64,000 bases of DNA from Paraburkholderia xenovorans LB400 (GCF_000013645.1 NC_007951.1:3410001-3474000), one strand, 5' to 3'; positions 29,697-40,541 are shown, counted from the first letter of the stretch. The notes: a model not told the origin generated them from the sequence alone. Numbers and translations are program-made.

Positions 29697-29850
29697 CGGC
29701 ACAGGCGAGGCGGGGCGACGCGCGTGCCGCTGTTGTTTGCAGGCACCAACAAGCAGCGCGCGCGGGCGACGCGGGTCGAAGCACGCGCCTTTGTTGCAGA
29801 CACCGACCGCCGGCAATAACGCACCGGCAATACGCGTTCGACGCCGGCCG

Positions 29851-30792
29851 TCAAACCCGCGAGCCGCGCGCCTGCAGAAACCGCGTCAGGATCGCGTTCG
29901 AATACGTGCCGGCGATCTCCGTGAGAAACGACACGAAAGATGCCGGCGCGTGATCGTCCGCCGTATCCGAGATAGTCCGCACGACCGCGCACGGCACGCC
30001 GTATTCGTGACACACCTGCGCGATCGCCGCGCCTTCCATTTCCACGGCGAGCGCGTTCGGCAACGCATCGCGCAAAGCGCGCACACCCTCGGCGCTGGCC
30101 ACGAACTGATCGCCGCTGATAATCAACCCGCGATGCACGCGCGGCTCGCGCGTGCCAAAGCGCGCCGCCGAGGCCGCGCCTTCTTCGGCGACGAAACGCT
30201 CGCAGGCCGCCGCCAACTGCCCGGCCAAGGCCGCATCGGCGCTGAAATGCGAGACGCCCAGCAACGGCACTTCGAAACGCGGAAACAGCGGCGACGCGTC
30301 GAGATCGTGCTGCAGCAGCGCGTCGGCGACGACGATATCGCCCACCCGCACCTCGGCGCCGACGCCACCGGCCACACCCGTAAACACGATCGCTTCCACG
30401 TCGAAAGCATGGATCAGCGCGCTGACCGTGGCCGCCGCCGCGACCTTGCCGACGCGCGCCAGCGTGACGACGCACGGCGCCCCGTGAACGGTGCCCAGGT
30501 GATAGTCGCGTTGACCGTGGGTGATCGTGCGCACGCCGGCCTCGGCGCGCATCGCTTCGAGCAGATCGCCGAGTTCTTGCGGCAAAGCCGCGAGAATCCC
30601 GAGCGGCCGATGCGAAACCGGCGCGCCGCCGCGGTCCGCATCGACAGCGGACATGGGCGCGGACATCATGCCTGCGTCAGCCGCCCCCGCTCCGGCCACT
30701 CGTGTGCCGGCCGCGCCTGCGTCAGCCGCCGCTGCGTCAGCCGCCCCTCCCCCGGGCGCGCCAATCTGCATGGCTACCCCCGCCGCGCTCAT
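29851..30792 (-). CDS. mtnN: 5'-methylthioadenosine/S-adenosylhomocysteine nucleosidase with Ala-rich N-terminal extension
   Basis: Hydrolyses the N-glycosidic bond of MTA and SAH to free adenine, closing the methyl and polyamine cycles. The nucleosidase domain starts at about residue 55 (LGILAALPQELGDLL). FTGVAGGVGAEVRVGDIVVA, the catalytic Glu of VEMEGAAIAQVC and the Asp of ISDTADDHA are present. The preceding 50 or so residues are Ala/Gly-rich low complexity, encoded partly by three copies of GCGTCAGCCGCC. ATG 30792 overlaps the uvrD stop by ATGA, supporting the long form; internal Met codons near 30660 would give a normal-length enzyme. Confidence 0.87.
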   Translation of the reverse strand: MSAAGVAMQIGAPGGGAADAAAADAGAAGTRVAGAGAADAGMMSAPMSAVDADRGGAPVSHRPLGILAALPQELGDLLEAMRAEAGVRTITHGQRDYHLGTVHGAPCVVTLARVGKVAAAATVSALIHAFDVEAIVFTGVAGGVGAEVRVGDIVVADALLQHDLDASPLFPRFEVPLLGVSHFSADAALAGQLAAACERFVAEEGAASAARFGTREPRVHRGLIISGDQFVASAEGVRALRDALPNALAVEMEGAAIAQVCHEYGVPCAVVRTISDTADDHAPASFVSFLTEIAGTYSNAILTRFLQARGSRV

Positions 30793-33140
30793 TCCACCGC
30801 CTGCAGTTTGGCGACCGCGAGCGCCAGCCACTTCTCGCCGTGCCGCTTGAATTTGACCTGCGCCTTTGCGTCGGTGCCGCCGCCTTCGAGCGCGGTGATC
30901 GTGCCTTCGCCGAATTTGGTGTGGAACACCTGCTGGCCCACGCGGAAACCCGTTTCCGCTGCACGCTGTTCGTTCGCGAACGCTGGCAGCGGCGCGGGCG
31001 TCGACGACGCGGCGCCCGTGTAACCCGGCCGCGCGAACCAGTCGCGCCCATAACCCGCGTTGTCCGAACGGCCACCCCAGCGCGCGCCCGGCTCGATCTT
31101 CGGCGTGAGCCACTTGAGCGTTTCCTGCGGCAGTTCGTCGAAGAAACGCGAGCGGATGTTGTAACGCGTCTGGCCGTGCAGCATGCGGCTCTGGGCGAAC
31201 GACAGATACAGCCGCTCCTTGGCCCGCGTGATCGCCACGTACATCAGGCGGCGCTCTTCTTCCAGACCGTCCGATTCCATCGCGCTGTTCTCGTGCGGGA
31301 ACAGCCCTTCTTCGAGACCGGTGATGAACACCGCCGTGAACTCAAGGCCCTTGGCCGCGTGCACCGTCATCAGTTGCACGGCTTCCTGGCCCGCTTGCGC
31401 CTGGTTGTCGCCCGCCTCCAGCGACGCGTGCGACAGGAAGCCGGCGAGCGGTGTCATCGTGTCCGGGTTTTGCGCCGGATCGGCGATGCCGGGCGCGTCG
31501 AACACGATGGTATTCGGATCGTCGGTGGCGACCGCCAGTTCGGGCGCGGCGGTCGCACCCGGACGCAGCGGAATGGAGCGCGCCGGCGTGTCCATGCCGT
31601 AGCCCTCTTCGCTGACGAACGCCGCGGCCGCGTTGACCAGTTCCTGCAAGTTCTCCAGGCGGTCCTGGCCTTCGCGTTCGTTCTGATAGAACTCCGACAG
31701 ACCACTTGCGCGCACCACGTATTCGACGGTTTCCGGCAGGCTCATCTGCTGCGTTTCGGCGCGCATCTTGCCGATCAGGTTCGCGAAGCCCGCGAGGCTC
31801 GACCCCGCCTTGCCCGCCACGTACGGAATCGCCGCGGCCATCGAGCAGTTGTACTGACGCGCCGCGTCCGCGAGTTGCTCGATCGAGCGAGCGCCGATGC
31901 CGCGCGTCGGGAAATTGACGACGCGCGCGAACGCGGTGTCGTCGTTCGGATTGTCGATCAGGCGCAGATAGGCGAGCGCGTGCTTGACTTCCTGACGCTC
32001 GAAAAAGCGCAAGCCGCCGTACACGCGGTACGCGATACCCGCATTGACCAGCGTGTGTTCGATCGTGCGCGACTGCGCGTTGCTGCGATAAAGAATCGCG
32101 ATTTCGCTGCGCGACGTGCCGGTGCTGATCAGCGCCTTGATTTCCTCGACGATCCAGCCGGCTTCCTGCGAGTCGGTGGCGGATTCATACACGCGCACCG
32201 GTTCGCCGTGACCCGCGTCGGTACGCAGATTCTTGCCCAGACGCCGCGAGTTGTTGGCGATCAGCTGATTGGCGGCGTCGAGAATATGGCCGTGCGAGCG
32301 GTAGTTCTGTTCGAGCTTGATCAGGTGGCGAACGTTGAACTCGTGTTCGAAGTCGCGCATGTTGCCGACGTTCGCGCCGCGAAACGCGTAGATCGACTGG
32401 TCGTCGTCGCCGACCGCGAAGATCGAGTTGGCCTCGCCCGCCAGCAGCTTGAGCCACGCATATTGCAGCTTGTTGGTGTCCTGGAACTCGTCGACCAGAA
32501 TGTGCCTGAAGCGCGCCTGGTAGTGCGCGCGCAGCGGCGGATTGTGCGCGAGCAGCTCGTAGCAGCGCAGCAGCAGTTCCGGAAAGTCGACCACGCCTTC
32601 GCGCTGGCATTGCTGGTCGTAGGCTTCGTAGAGTTCGACGAATTTGCGGTTGAAGTTGTCCGTGGCGTCGACGTCTTTCGGCCGCAGGCCTTGTTCTTTC
32701 GCGTTGTTGATGAAGTACTGGAGATTTTTCGCCGGGTACTTTTCGTCGTCGATATTGAGGCCCTTCATCAGACGCTTGATCGCGGAAAGCTGGTCCGCGG
32801 TGTCGAGAATCTGGAAGGTGGCCGGCAGGCCCGCGTCGCGGTGATGCGCGCGCAGCATGCGGTTGCACAGACCGTGGAAGGTGCCGATCCACATGCCGCG
32901 CGTGTCGATCGGCAGGAGCGCCGAGAGGCGCGACATCATTTCGCGGGCGGCCTTGTTGGTGAAAGTCACCGCCAGAATCGTGGCGGGCGAGGCCAGCCCA
33001 TGCTGGATCAGCCAGGCAATACGCGTGATCAGAACGCGGGTCTTGCCGCTGCCCGCGCCGGCGAGAATGAGCGCCGGCTCGTTGGGGAGCGTGACGGCGG
33101 CGTGTTGTTCGGGGTTGAGATTGGCTAGCAGGTCGGGCAT
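30789..33140 (-). CDS. uvrD: UvrD/PcrA-type superfamily I DNA helicase
   Basis: A 783-residue 3'-5' helicase for excision and mismatch repair. Motif I (Walker A) AGAGSGKT is at residues 27-34; then motif II VDEFQDTN, motif III GDDDQSIYAFRGA, motif IV LEQNYRSHGHIL, MTVHAAKGLEF (V) and YVAITRAKERLYLS (VI). The C-terminal Tudor-like tail (VFHTKFGEGTITALEGGG...VKFKRHGEKWLAL) matches PcrA/UvrD. It starts at ATG 33140 and is translationally coupled to mtnN downstream. Confidence 0.96.
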   Translation of the reverse strand: MPDLLANLNPEQHAAVTLPNEPALILAGAGSGKTRVLITRIAWLIQHGLASPATILAVTFTNKAAREMMSRLSALLPIDTRGMWIGTFHGLCNRMLRAHHRDAGLPATFQILDTADQLSAIKRLMKGLNIDDEKYPAKNLQYFINNAKEQGLRPKDVDATDNFNRKFVELYEAYDQQCQREGVVDFPELLLRCYELLAHNPPLRAHYQARFRHILVDEFQDTNKLQYAWLKLLAGEANSIFAVGDDDQSIYAFRGANVGNMRDFEHEFNVRHLIKLEQNYRSHGHILDAANQLIANNSRRLGKNLRTDAGHGEPVRVYESATDSQEAGWIVEEIKALISTGTSRSEIAILYRSNAQSRTIEHTLVNAGIAYRVYGGLRFFERQEVKHALAYLRLIDNPNDDTAFARVVNFPTRGIGARSIEQLADAARQYNCSMAAAIPYVAGKAGSSLAGFANLIGKMRAETQQMSLPETVEYVVRASGLSEFYQNEREGQDRLENLQELVNAAAAFVSEEGYGMDTPARSIPLRPGATAAPELAVATDDPNTIVFDAPGIADPAQNPDTMTPLAGFLSHASLEAGDNQAQAGQEAVQLMTVHAAKGLEFTAVFITGLEEGLFPHENSAMESDGLEEERRLMYVAITRAKERLYLSFAQSRMLHGQTRYNIRSRFFDELPQETLKWLTPKIEPGARWGGRSDNAGYGRDWFARPGYTGAASSTPAPLPAFANEQRAAETGFRVGQQVFHTKFGEGTITALEGGGTDAKAQVKFKRHGEKWLALAVAKLQAVE

Positions 33141-33169
33141 TTGTCTGGAGGGGCGGCAGGTCGTCCGAC

Positions 33170-33175
33170 ATTATA
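33170..33175 (-). promoter_or_regulatory. -10 element of uvrD
   Basis: A perfect TATAAT on the minus strand, 30 bases upstream of the uvrD ATG, in the context GGGCATATAATGTCGG. No convincing -35 is seen. Confidence 0.5.
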
Positions 33176-33509
33176 TGCCCCTGGGAGGAATGGCTTTTTT
33201 GTCGTCGCGGCGCTGTTGAACGTGCGGGTTCGGGTGTGCCGCTTCGGTGCTTGAACTGGTGGCTGGCTGGCATGCGCCCGGACGGACGGCGGTGCGCTCG
33301 CTTCTGAGGAATGCCCGCGCCCGGCACGTCGCCTCTGTCGCAGGCCCGCCATGCTCGTAGCCTCCGCGGCCAGCCACTGTCTGCGCGGCACGGCGGGTAT
33401 GCCAGACCCTGAACAACGGATTTTTGACACGCCCCGCCTTCGCCGCAATGGGGATGCGCTAGACATATGACAAGCATGGCAAGCGCTTCCCCATTTGATG
33501 CCGGGATAC
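33176..33509. other. Intergenic region, no gene supported
   Basis: About 330 bases between the uvrD promoter and the stop of the large multi-HTH gene. Frames here are short and unconvincing. No terminator with a T-tract is seen after the multi-HTH gene. Confidence 0.4.
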
Positions 33510-36500
33510 TCAGGGATTCGAATTCAGTACTTTTTGAACCTCCTCCACTGGCGCGTCAATCAATCCGGCAATGAATGACGCGCTCAAGCCGCTCGTCTGC
33601 GCCAGCTTTCGAATTTCAGCCTGATCCGCGTCGCTGAACGCAGTCGTTCCCCGCTGAGGCAGTCCCGCAAAGGGGGCGTCGATCACTTCGTCCTGCGGCG
33701 CCACGAGGGGCAGGTCTCTCTCGTACAAACGCTCGATGGCTGCGTAAGGCTGGTTGAGTTGCGCAGCAGCGTCCTTGAGATTATGGCCTTCGTTCATTGC
33801 ACGAACCGCCTCAATTTCCTGCTGTCGCCCAAGCGGAGGAATCCACTCGTAATGGTCGATACGGCCCGGCGATATGGCAGAGGACGTACCCGGTTGCGGA
33901 GACCATGAGGGCGATATAAAACCGCCCGCATATTGCTGCTCGACGAGCGCTATCGTACTTTCGGGCAAGTCAGTCGCCCGGGCGAGGTCGCCAGTCGTCA
34001 AGCTGTAATCCGCGTTGCTGAGTGCCCGTGCAATATCGTCAAGTTGCTGCGGCGCCACGGAATTCATGGTTTGCGTCTGGAATTCCTTGGCAAGGCTACG
34101 GGCCTTCCACGGAGAGATACCAAGTTTCGTGGCAACCTCCTCTTTGTCATAGCCTTTTTTGAACATGTCCATCGCCGCATTCCAGTCTTTCGAGGTGAAA
34201 GAAAGGTCGTGTGTGCTCTCGGGTATGCCTTGGGTCAGACGCCTGACATAATCCGGATGCATGTCCAGGGACTCTGCAACCTCTTCCGGCGATTTTCCTT
34301 GTGCGAGAAGCTCGCTCGCCAACGAATCCCTTGCCACCCGGTGCTCATTGGCAACCCCACGTACTGTTTCAAGTGGAAGATCCAGATCCCTGGCAACTTC
34401 CCTGGAGGTTTTGCCTCCGTCCAGTTGCTCAATGACAGCCACCCGCTTTTCCGCTGTCGTATTCCACCACAACCTTTTGTAAGTATTGGCGTTGTAATTC
34501 GCAAGAATGTCTTCGACCCTGGTCCTCGAAACCTTGACCGCATTGGCAATATGGGAGGCGGATTTCCCCTGGTCTCTCAGTGCGAATATCTGATCTATCT
34601 GCTCTGGCGTACCGCCCTTCGGGATCGAACGAACCATGCCTGTGCGCCTGGCAATCCGTTGCACATACGAGAGAGACATTCCGGTTTCCGCGGCTATTTC
34701 CCGGGGGGGCCTTCCTTCCTCAAGCCTCTCTACGACCTTCCCGCGGTCTGTCAGTGAGACTTTCATATTGCGCAGAGAGGTAGCGGCGGTAGGCGGAATC
34801 TTCTGTTTCGCCGCAATGCTGTTGACTGTGGAATACGACATTCCCATCTGACGCGCTATTTGTCGTTGTGACAAGTCGCCTTTCTCTAACAGATGAATGA
34901 CTTTGAGTCGAATTTCCGGCTTGAGTGCCAGGGGAGAAGGCGCATCGGCAGGTAAGCTGATGCCGCCAGCCTGGGCAATCCTGCCTACGGTCGCTCTCGA
35001 GATTCCCAATTGTCTGGCTATCTCAGCCCGTGACAACTGTCCGTCTGTCAGCAGCTTGAGGGTATCCCGTCGCATTTCATCCGTGACTCCTGGTCTACCG
35101 GGCCGCAGCCCGGCGAGGTTCTCTTGACTCGCAACTGTTGCTACCTTCGTTTCAGATATTCCCAGCCTCCTTGCTATCTCGCGGCGCGACAATTCCCCTT
35201 CCCTCAACAGTCTGACGACTTCCTGCCGGACTTCGTCGCGAATTCTTGGCGCGCCGCCCCTTAGCCCCACCTCGCTATCAAGCTCCCACTTCTGCGATGC
35301 CTCATTCAGGCGGACGGGGTATTGCGGTTTCAAATCAGCCCCTTTGTTAAACACCCGCCAACTGTCTGTGTCCCGGTCAAAACGGGCGTGATAAGCCTTT
35401 CCGCCAAGTTCGATATACCGGTCACCTTTGGCATCCACCAGGATGCCTCGGGTCGGCCCCGGGCGGAGATCTTTCAGCGAAACGCCAGGGTCGGCATAGC
35501 TCGCCATCGACCCATAGGGGCTGTCCCCAACGCTCTGGTGCGCAACCAGACTGGTCGGATCCACCGCGGGGCCGGCCTCGGCAACGGTCTGCTCGCGCAG
35601 CGCCTGTTCCGCTGCCTGCGCGTCGCGGCTCAAGGTCCGTTCTGCCTGCAGCCCCTCGATCAGGCCTTTACCCGCTGCCTGAACCAGACCTTTGCCGGCA
35701 GTGGCGCCGCCCTCTCCAGCCAGGTTGGCCGCCTCGGCATCCCGTGCTGCCGCAGAGACCGCTTTGCCTGCAAGACCGATTTCTCTGGCAATACCCCAGC
35801 CTTCCCCACCCAGCATGCCGAGGAGGGCCGAACCATAATCGAGCCCCATGCGGACGTTCTCCGGCAAGGTGGAGGGTTGCAGATCCGCCAGCGGGGCTAA
35901 AGGCGTCAGACCGAGAAGCACACGCTCGACGCCTTCCAGTACTTGCCCGGCCGTCCTTTCCGCGCGCGCCGCAGGGGTGATTGAATAGTCTTTGTAAGTG
36001 ACGTCCTGGAGGACGGCGTTGTACCGGTCGCTGAGATCGCGCACGTAGTCGGCGCTCACCGGCGGCAGGTTGCCGAGAATGTCCGTATATTTTTTGGCCG
36101 CGCCCACTGAATGCGCATTGAGTGGGCCGCTGACCTGATCATGCCAGGTATCCAGCTTGTCCCGCAATTGCGGCGAGTCGTGCATGCGCTGCGTAAAAGC
36201 CAGAACGACTCTATCTTTCAACTCGTCCTGGCCGGGGTTGATCTGAAAAAGTTGACGGCCAATCAGTTCGTAGCGCTTTGCGGGATCTGTCTGCAGTTGT
36301 GCTTCGTGCAGGATGCGGTCCACTTCGCCGTTGGCCTCTTTCCAATGCGCCTGTTCCACGCGCTGGCGTTTGCCGACTTCCACTGAGATTCGCCCCTGCA
36401 GTCTGCTTTTGAGGTCGCTGGCTTCGGCGAACAGGTCCTCCCGTTCGCCGGCGTCCTCTGCCTGGAGAAATTCTTCGCGTAATTTCTCCAGGCTGCCGAC

Positions 36501-37364
36501 ACGCTCCCGGTCCTCCTTATTCAGATAAGCTTCGCCCACGGGCGGGTTGAACTGCCCCAGCACCCGCTCGACAGGATCGTTGCGAACGCGGTTGGCCTCT
36601 TCACGAACGGCGCTCTCCAGCCCGGCCAACTTCTCGTCGATCGCGTAGCGTTTGTCGTTGCCGGTTTCAAGCTGGTAGGCCGCGCCCAACGTCGCAAGAA
36701 CCCCGCCGTAGAACTGACGTTCGCTATCCGGCAACTCGGCGAGCATCCCTTGCAGACGCGTTTGTTTTTCCTGGAACTGGATGACCTGAGGCGGGTATCC
36801 GGTCATTTCCTGCTGGACGCCCGCTTCGATTTGCTGCGCAATCCGGGAGTTGGCCTCGCTGCTGCGGTGAGCGTAGCCATCCACCGTGTCGTACTGCCGG
36901 TTGAGCTCCTTGAATTCTTCCGTGCTGGCGCCGGGCAGCACGCCCGTGGGTTGCGTGGTCCGCTGTACATTGGCGGCCCCGGCGGAAAGCATCCTGCTCG
37001 AGCCGTCGAGTCCCTTGCTTGCCGTGGCACGGACACGCGCGCGTTCGGCCCTCGCCGAAACGGATTCATTCGATAAAACATCCGCGGCACCGGCTCTCGG
37101 AGTCGCCTGCCCCGATCGTGCGATATGCGCCGGCAGCGCCTCGCCGGATGTATGGCGCGAGCTTAGAGCGGCCAATGTGGGACGTGTTACCCGACGCCCG
37201 GATGCATCGTTCTTTCGCGGCGTTGCCTGTGGCGCTACCGGCGACGCGATAGCGGGATCCTGCAACGCATTGTCTACTGGCCTGGGTTTATCGGTGTCTT
37301 TGCTGGTTTGATCAAAATCGTCCCGGACCGGACTGGTCGAACCGCTCGCTGGGGATATCGTCAT
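33510..37364 (-). CDS. Large effector-like protein with a C-terminal array of helix-turn-helix modules
   Basis: A 1284-residue protein without an established name that I recognise. Residues 1-150: Ser/Thr/Ala/Pro-rich, probably disordered, like secreted-effector N-termini. Residues 150-470: charged helices. Residues 470-590: Gly/Leu/Ala-rich ([17 protein letters not shown]). Residues 637-698: a motif reading [15 protein letters not shown] then WRVFNK and YPVRLNE then WEL, like a segment repeated in pseudomonad dermonecrotic/NEL-type toxins. Residues 708-1281: eleven HTH modules. No signal peptide or membrane anchor is clear. ATG 37364 (MTISPASG) has GGAG nine bases upstream; a longer in-frame start at 37607 would run into the valS promoter. 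It is monocistronic between uvrD and valS, and looks AT-richer than both. DNA binding and secretion are inferences. Confidence 0.8.
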   Translation of the reverse strand: MTISPASGSTSPVRDDFDQTSKDTDKPRPVDNALQDPAIASPVAPQATPRKNDASGRRVTRPTLAALSSRHTSGEALPAHIARSGQATPRAGAADVLSNESVSARAERARVRATASKGLDGSSRMLSAGAANVQRTTQPTGVLPGASTEEFKELNRQYDTVDGYAHRSSEANSRIAQQIEAGVQQEMTGYPPQVIQFQEKQTRLQGMLAELPDSERQFYGGVLATLGAAYQLETGNDKRYAIDEKLAGLESAVREEANRVRNDPVERVLGQFNPPVGEAYLNKEDRERVGSLEKLREEFLQAEDAGEREDLFAEASDLKSRLQGRISVEVGKRQRVEQAHWKEANGEVDRILHEAQLQTDPAKRYELIGRQLFQINPGQDELKDRVVLAFTQRMHDSPQLRDKLDTWHDQVSGPLNAHSVGAAKKYTDILGNLPPVSADYVRDLSDRYNAVLQDVTYKDYSITPAARAERTAGQVLEGVERVLLGLTPLAPLADLQPSTLPENVRMGLDYGSALLGMLGGEGWGIAREIGLAGKAVSAAARDAEAANLAGEGGATAGKGLVQAAGKGLIEGLQAERTLSRDAQAAEQALREQTVAEAGPAVDPTSLVAHQSVGDSPYGSMASYADPGVSLKDLRPGPTRGILVDAKGDRYIELGGKAYHARFDRDTDSWRVFNKGADLKPQYPVRLNEASQKWELDSEVGLRGGAPRIRDEVRQEVVRLLREGELSRREIARRLGISETKVATVASQENLAGLRPGRPGVTDEMRRDTLKLLTDGQLSRAEIARQLGISRATVGRIAQAGGISLPADAPSPLALKPEIRLKVIHLLEKGDLSQRQIARQMGMSYSTVNSIAAKQKIPPTAATSLRNMKVSLTDRGKVVERLEEGRPPREIAAETGMSLSYVQRIARRTGMVRSIPKGGTPEQIDQIFALRDQGKSASHIANAVKVSRTRVEDILANYNANTYKRLWWNTTAEKRVAVIEQLDGGKTSREVARDLDLPLETVRGVANEHRVARDSLASELLAQGKSPEEVAESLDMHPDYVRRLTQGIPESTHDLSFTSKDWNAAMDMFKKGYDKEEVATKLGISPWKARSLAKEFQTQTMNSVAPQQLDDIARALSNADYSLTTGDLARATDLPESTIALVEQQYAGGFISPSWSPQPGTSSAISPGRIDHYEWIPPLGRQQEIEAVRAMNEGHNLKDAAAQLNQPYAAIERLYERDLPLVAPQDEVIDAPFAGLPQRGTTAFSDADQAEIRKLAQTSGLSASFIAGLIDAPVEEVQKVLNSNP
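33522..35243 (-). repeat. Eleven degenerate helix-turn-helix repeats within the large gene
   Basis: Module positions in the protein: 708-745, 761-798, 814-852, 870-907, 918-954, 970-1006, 1011-1045, 1056-1094, 1104-1143, 1179-1214, 1243-1281. Consensus of the first four: [19 protein letters not shown] then two to three residues and TVxxIA. The spacing is about 50 residues. Modules 1-4 are near-canonical; later ones keep the G-K-S/EVA/L skeleton but lose the LGIS turn (for example [28 protein letters not shown]). Module 2 is preceded by [11 protein letters not shown], similar to the GRP minor-groove arm before the HTH of Hin-type recombinases. Confidence 0.75.
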
Positions 37365-37585
37365 TTTTCCATACTCCGCGTAAGGGAAAGAATGGCAGCA
37401 GGAATGAGGCGAGGCACGATGCCGCCAGACCCATTCCAGCACGGCCGGAGTCCGCAGATGCGGTACCCGGCTATATCGCCCTGACGGTCGCGCGCGCCCA
37501 ATACACGACGGCAGAAGGCCGAAGCCGCCGGCGTGCCGGCGAGCGGCGTCTCCACAGCAAAAATCCCCGGCCGCGGAGCGCCGCT

Positions 37586-37591
37586 TATAAT
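37586..37591 (+). promoter_or_regulatory. -10 element of valS
   Basis: Perfect TATAAT in CCGCTTATAATCAGG, 36 bases before the valS ATG. No good -35 is evident. Confidence 0.5.
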
Positions 37592-37627
37592 CAGGCATTC
37601 CTTGCATTCACCAGCCGAATCGACACA

Positions 37628-40507
37628 ATGAGCGAGACCCCGAGCGACACCACCTCCACGCTTGCCAAAAGCTTCGAGCCCCAGACCATCGAAGCCCACT
37701 GGGGCCCCGAATGGGAAAAGCGCGCTTACGCGACGCCCGTCATCCAGGAAAACCGGAAAGACTTCTCCATCCAGCTGCCGCCGCCGAACGTCACGGGCAC
37801 CCTCCACATGGGCCACGCGTTCAACCAGACGATCATGGACGGCCTCACCCGCTACCACCGCATGCTCGGCGAAAACACCCTGTGGGTGCCGGGCACGGAC
37901 CACGCGGGTATCGCCACGCAGATCGTGGTCGAGCGGCAACTGGACGCGCAAGGCGTCTCGCGCCACGACCTCGGCCGCGAAAAGTTCGTCGAACGCGTGT
38001 GGGAATGGAAGCAGCAATCCGGCTCGACCATCACGAACCAGGTGCGGCGCCTCGGCGCCTCGATCGACTGGTCGCGCGAATACTTCACGATGGACGACAA
38101 GATGTCGGCCGCCGTGCGCGACGTGTTCGTCCGCCTGTATGAACAAGGCCTGATCTATCGCGGCAAGCGCCTCGTGAACTGGGACCCGGCGCTGCTCACC
38201 GCCGTCTCCGACCTCGAAGTGGTCAGCGAGGAAGAAAACGGCTCGCTCTGGCACATCCAGTACCCGCTCACGGACGGCTCGGGCCATCTGACGGTCGCCA
38301 CCACGCGTCCGGAAACCATGCTCGGCGACACCGCCGTGATGGTCCACCCGGAAGACGGGCGCTACGCGCATCTGATCGGCAAGACAGTCACGCTGCCGCT
38401 GTCGGGCCGAGAAGTGCCGATCATCGCGGATGATTATGTAGACCGCGAATTCGGCACCGGCGTCGTCAAGGTCACGCCCGCGCACGATTTCAACGACTAC
38501 CAGGTCGGCCTGCGCCACAAGCTGCCGCAAATCGAAATCCTCACGCTCGACGCGAAGATCAACGACAACGCGCCGGAGCAATACCGCGGCCTCGACCGCT
38601 TCGAAGCCCGCAAGCAGGTGGTGGCCGACCTCGAAGCGCTCGGCGTGCTCGAATCGGTCAAGCCGCACAAGCTGATGGTGCCGCGCGGCGACCGCACGGG
38701 CGTCGTGATCGAGCCGATGCTGACGGACCAATGGTTCGTCGCCATGAGCAAGCCGGCGCCGGAAGGCACCTTCAATCCGGGCAAATCGATCGCCGAAACG
38801 GCACTCGACGTGGTGCGCAGCGGCGAAATCAGGTTCGTGCCGGAAAACTGGACCACCACTTACTACCAGTGGCTCGAGAACATTCAGGACTGGTGCATCT
38901 CGCGCCAGCTCTGGTGGGGTCATCAGATCCCGGCGTGGTACGGCGAAAACGGCGAAATCTTCGTGGCGAAAACCGAAGAAGACGCGCGCGCCAAGGCCAC
39001 GGCAGCCGGCTACACGGGCGCCCTCAAGCGCGACGAAGACGTGCTGGACACGTGGTTCTCGTCTGCTCTGGTGCCGTTCTCGTCGCTCGGCTGGCCGAAT
39101 GAAACGCTGGAGCTCAAGCACTTCCTGCCTTCTTCGGTGCTGGTCACCGGCTTCGACATCATCTTCTTCTGGGTCGCGCGCATGGTCATGATGACCACGC
39201 ACTTCACCGGCAAGGTGCCGTTCGACACGGTGTACGTGCACGGTCTCGTGCGCGACGCCGAAGGCCAGAAAATGTCGAAGAGCAAGGGCAATACGCTCGA
39301 CCCGATCGATATCGTCGACGGCATCGACCTCGACGCGCTGGTCGCCAAGCGCACCACCGGCCTGATGAATCCGAAGCAGGCCGCGTCGATCGAAAAGAAG
39401 ACCCGCAAGGAATTCCCCGACGGCATTCCGGCATTCGGCACCGACGCATTGCGCTTCACGATGGCCTCGATGGCCACGCTCGGACGCAACGTCAACTTCG
39501 ATCTCGCGCGCTGCGAAGGCTACCGCAACTTCTGCAACAAGCTGTGGAATGCCACCCGTTTCGTGCTGATGAACTGCGAAGGCCACGATTGCGGCTTCGG
39601 CAAACCGGAACAATGCGGCGAATGCGGTCCGGACGGACACCTGCATTTTTCGCAGGCCGACTTCTGGATCGTCTCGCGTCTGCAGCGCGTGGAAGCGGAA
39701 ATCGCCAGGGGCTTCGCCGACTATCGTTTTGACAATGTGGCCAACGCCCTATACAAGTTCGTATGGGACGAATACTGTGACTGGTATCTCGAACTCGCCA
39801 AGGTTCAGATCCAGACGGGTCAGCCGAACCAGCAGCGCGCAACACGCCGCACGCTGCTGCGCGTGCTCGAGACGGTGCTGCGTCTGGCGCATCCGGTGAT
39901 CCCGTTCATCACCGAAGCGCTGTGGCAGAAAGTAGCGCCGTTGGCCGGGCGTTATCCCGAAGGCAAAGCCGAGGGCGAAGCGTCCATCATGGTGCAGCCG
40001 TACCCCGTTGCCGAACCGTCGAAGATCGATGAAGACGCGGAGCAATGGGCGGCCGACCTGAAAGCGGTGATCGATGCGTGCCGGAATCTGCGCGGCGAAA
40101 TGAACCTGTCGCCGGCAGTCAAGGTGCCGTTGCTCGCTGCCGGCAACGCGGAGCGTCTGCGCACGTTTGCTCCGTACGCACAGGCATTGGCCCGTTTGTC
40201 CGAAGTGCAGATCATTGCCGACGAGGCAGCGCTGGATGCGCAGGCGGATGGCGCGCCAATTGCTATCGTAGGGAATGACAAGCTCGTGCTGAAGGTGGAA
40301 ATCGACGTGGCAGTCGAGCGCGAGCGGTTGTCGAAGGAGATTGCGCGGTTGAGCACGGAAATCATCAAGTGCAACGGCAAATTGCAGAATGAAAGTTTCG
40401 TTGCAAAGGCGCCGCCGGCAGTCGTTGAGCAGGAGCAGAAAAGACTGGCTGAATTCGAAGCCACCCTGGGCAAGCTGAAGGCCCAGTTGGTGCGTTTGCC
40501 GGTCTGA
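37628..40507 (+). CDS. valS: Valyl-tRNA synthetase
   Basis: A 959-residue class I synthetase charging tRNA-Val. The HIGH motif is HMGH at residues 60-63 (in [15 protein letters not shown]) and KMSKS is at 548-552. The editing domain ([20 protein letters not shown]) hydrolyses mischarged Thr-tRNA. A C-terminal coiled-coil arm ([17 protein letters not shown]) is present, as in bacterial ValRS. ATG 37628. Its start is 263 bases from the divergent multi-HTH gene. It probably reads through toward galU. Confidence 0.97.
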   Translation: MSETPSDTTSTLAKSFEPQTIEAHWGPEWEKRAYATPVIQENRKDFSIQLPPPNVTGTLHMGHAFNQTIMDGLTRYHRMLGENTLWVPGTDHAGIATQIVVERQLDAQGVSRHDLGREKFVERVWEWKQQSGSTITNQVRRLGASIDWSREYFTMDDKMSAAVRDVFVRLYEQGLIYRGKRLVNWDPALLTAVSDLEVVSEEENGSLWHIQYPLTDGSGHLTVATTRPETMLGDTAVMVHPEDGRYAHLIGKTVTLPLSGREVPIIADDYVDREFGTGVVKVTPAHDFNDYQVGLRHKLPQIEILTLDAKINDNAPEQYRGLDRFEARKQVVADLEALGVLESVKPHKLMVPRGDRTGVVIEPMLTDQWFVAMSKPAPEGTFNPGKSIAETALDVVRSGEIRFVPENWTTTYYQWLENIQDWCISRQLWWGHQIPAWYGENGEIFVAKTEEDARAKATAAGYTGALKRDEDVLDTWFSSALVPFSSLGWPNETLELKHFLPSSVLVTGFDIIFFWVARMVMMTTHFTGKVPFDTVYVHGLVRDAEGQKMSKSKGNTLDPIDIVDGIDLDALVAKRTTGLMNPKQAASIEKKTRKEFPDGIPAFGTDALRFTMASMATLGRNVNFDLARCEGYRNFCNKLWNATRFVLMNCEGHDCGFGKPEQCGECGPDGHLHFSQADFWIVSRLQRVEAEIARGFADYRFDNVANALYKFVWDEYCDWYLELAKVQIQTGQPNQQRATRRTLLRVLETVLRLAHPVIPFITEALWQKVAPLAGRYPEGKAEGEASIMVQPYPVAEPSKIDEDAEQWAADLKAVIDACRNLRGEMNLSPAVKVPLLAAGNAERLRTFAPYAQALARLSEVQIIADEAALDAQADGAPIAIVGNDKLVLKVEIDVAVERERLSKEIARLSTEIIKCNGKLQNESFVAKAPPAVVEQEQKRLAEFEATLGKLKAQLVRLPV

Positions 40508-40519
40508 TCGACGCTCCGT

Positions 40520-40541
40520 GCCCGCCCCCTGAGAGGCGGGC
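40520..40541 (+). other. valS-galU intercistronic hairpin
   Basis: Seven-base perfect arms GCCCGCC (40520-40526) and GGCGGGC (40535-40541) with an 8-base loop, no T-tract. It may stabilise the valS 3' end or partly terminate. Confidence 0.45.

Noticed and set aside
33933..34757. 274-codon plus-strand frame within the multi-HTH gene
   Set aside because: No ribosome-binding site and no family pattern; the minus-strand HTH repeats are clearly the coding reading.
33522..35243. TAL/BAT-type effector repeats
   Set aside because: Units are about 50 residues and HTH-like with the EIAR-LGIS turn, not 33-35-residue TAL repeats; no repeat-variable diresidue pattern.
37365..37620. Hrp/PIP-type box (TTCG-N16-TTCG) upstream of the multi-HTH gene
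   Set aside because: No pair of TTCG half-sites with the required spacing was found, so type III co-regulation is not supported by the promoter.
37361..39646. 761-codon open frame antisense to valS
   Set aside because: Arg/His/Ala/Val-rich, no recognisable domain; explained by GC-skewed third positions of valS.
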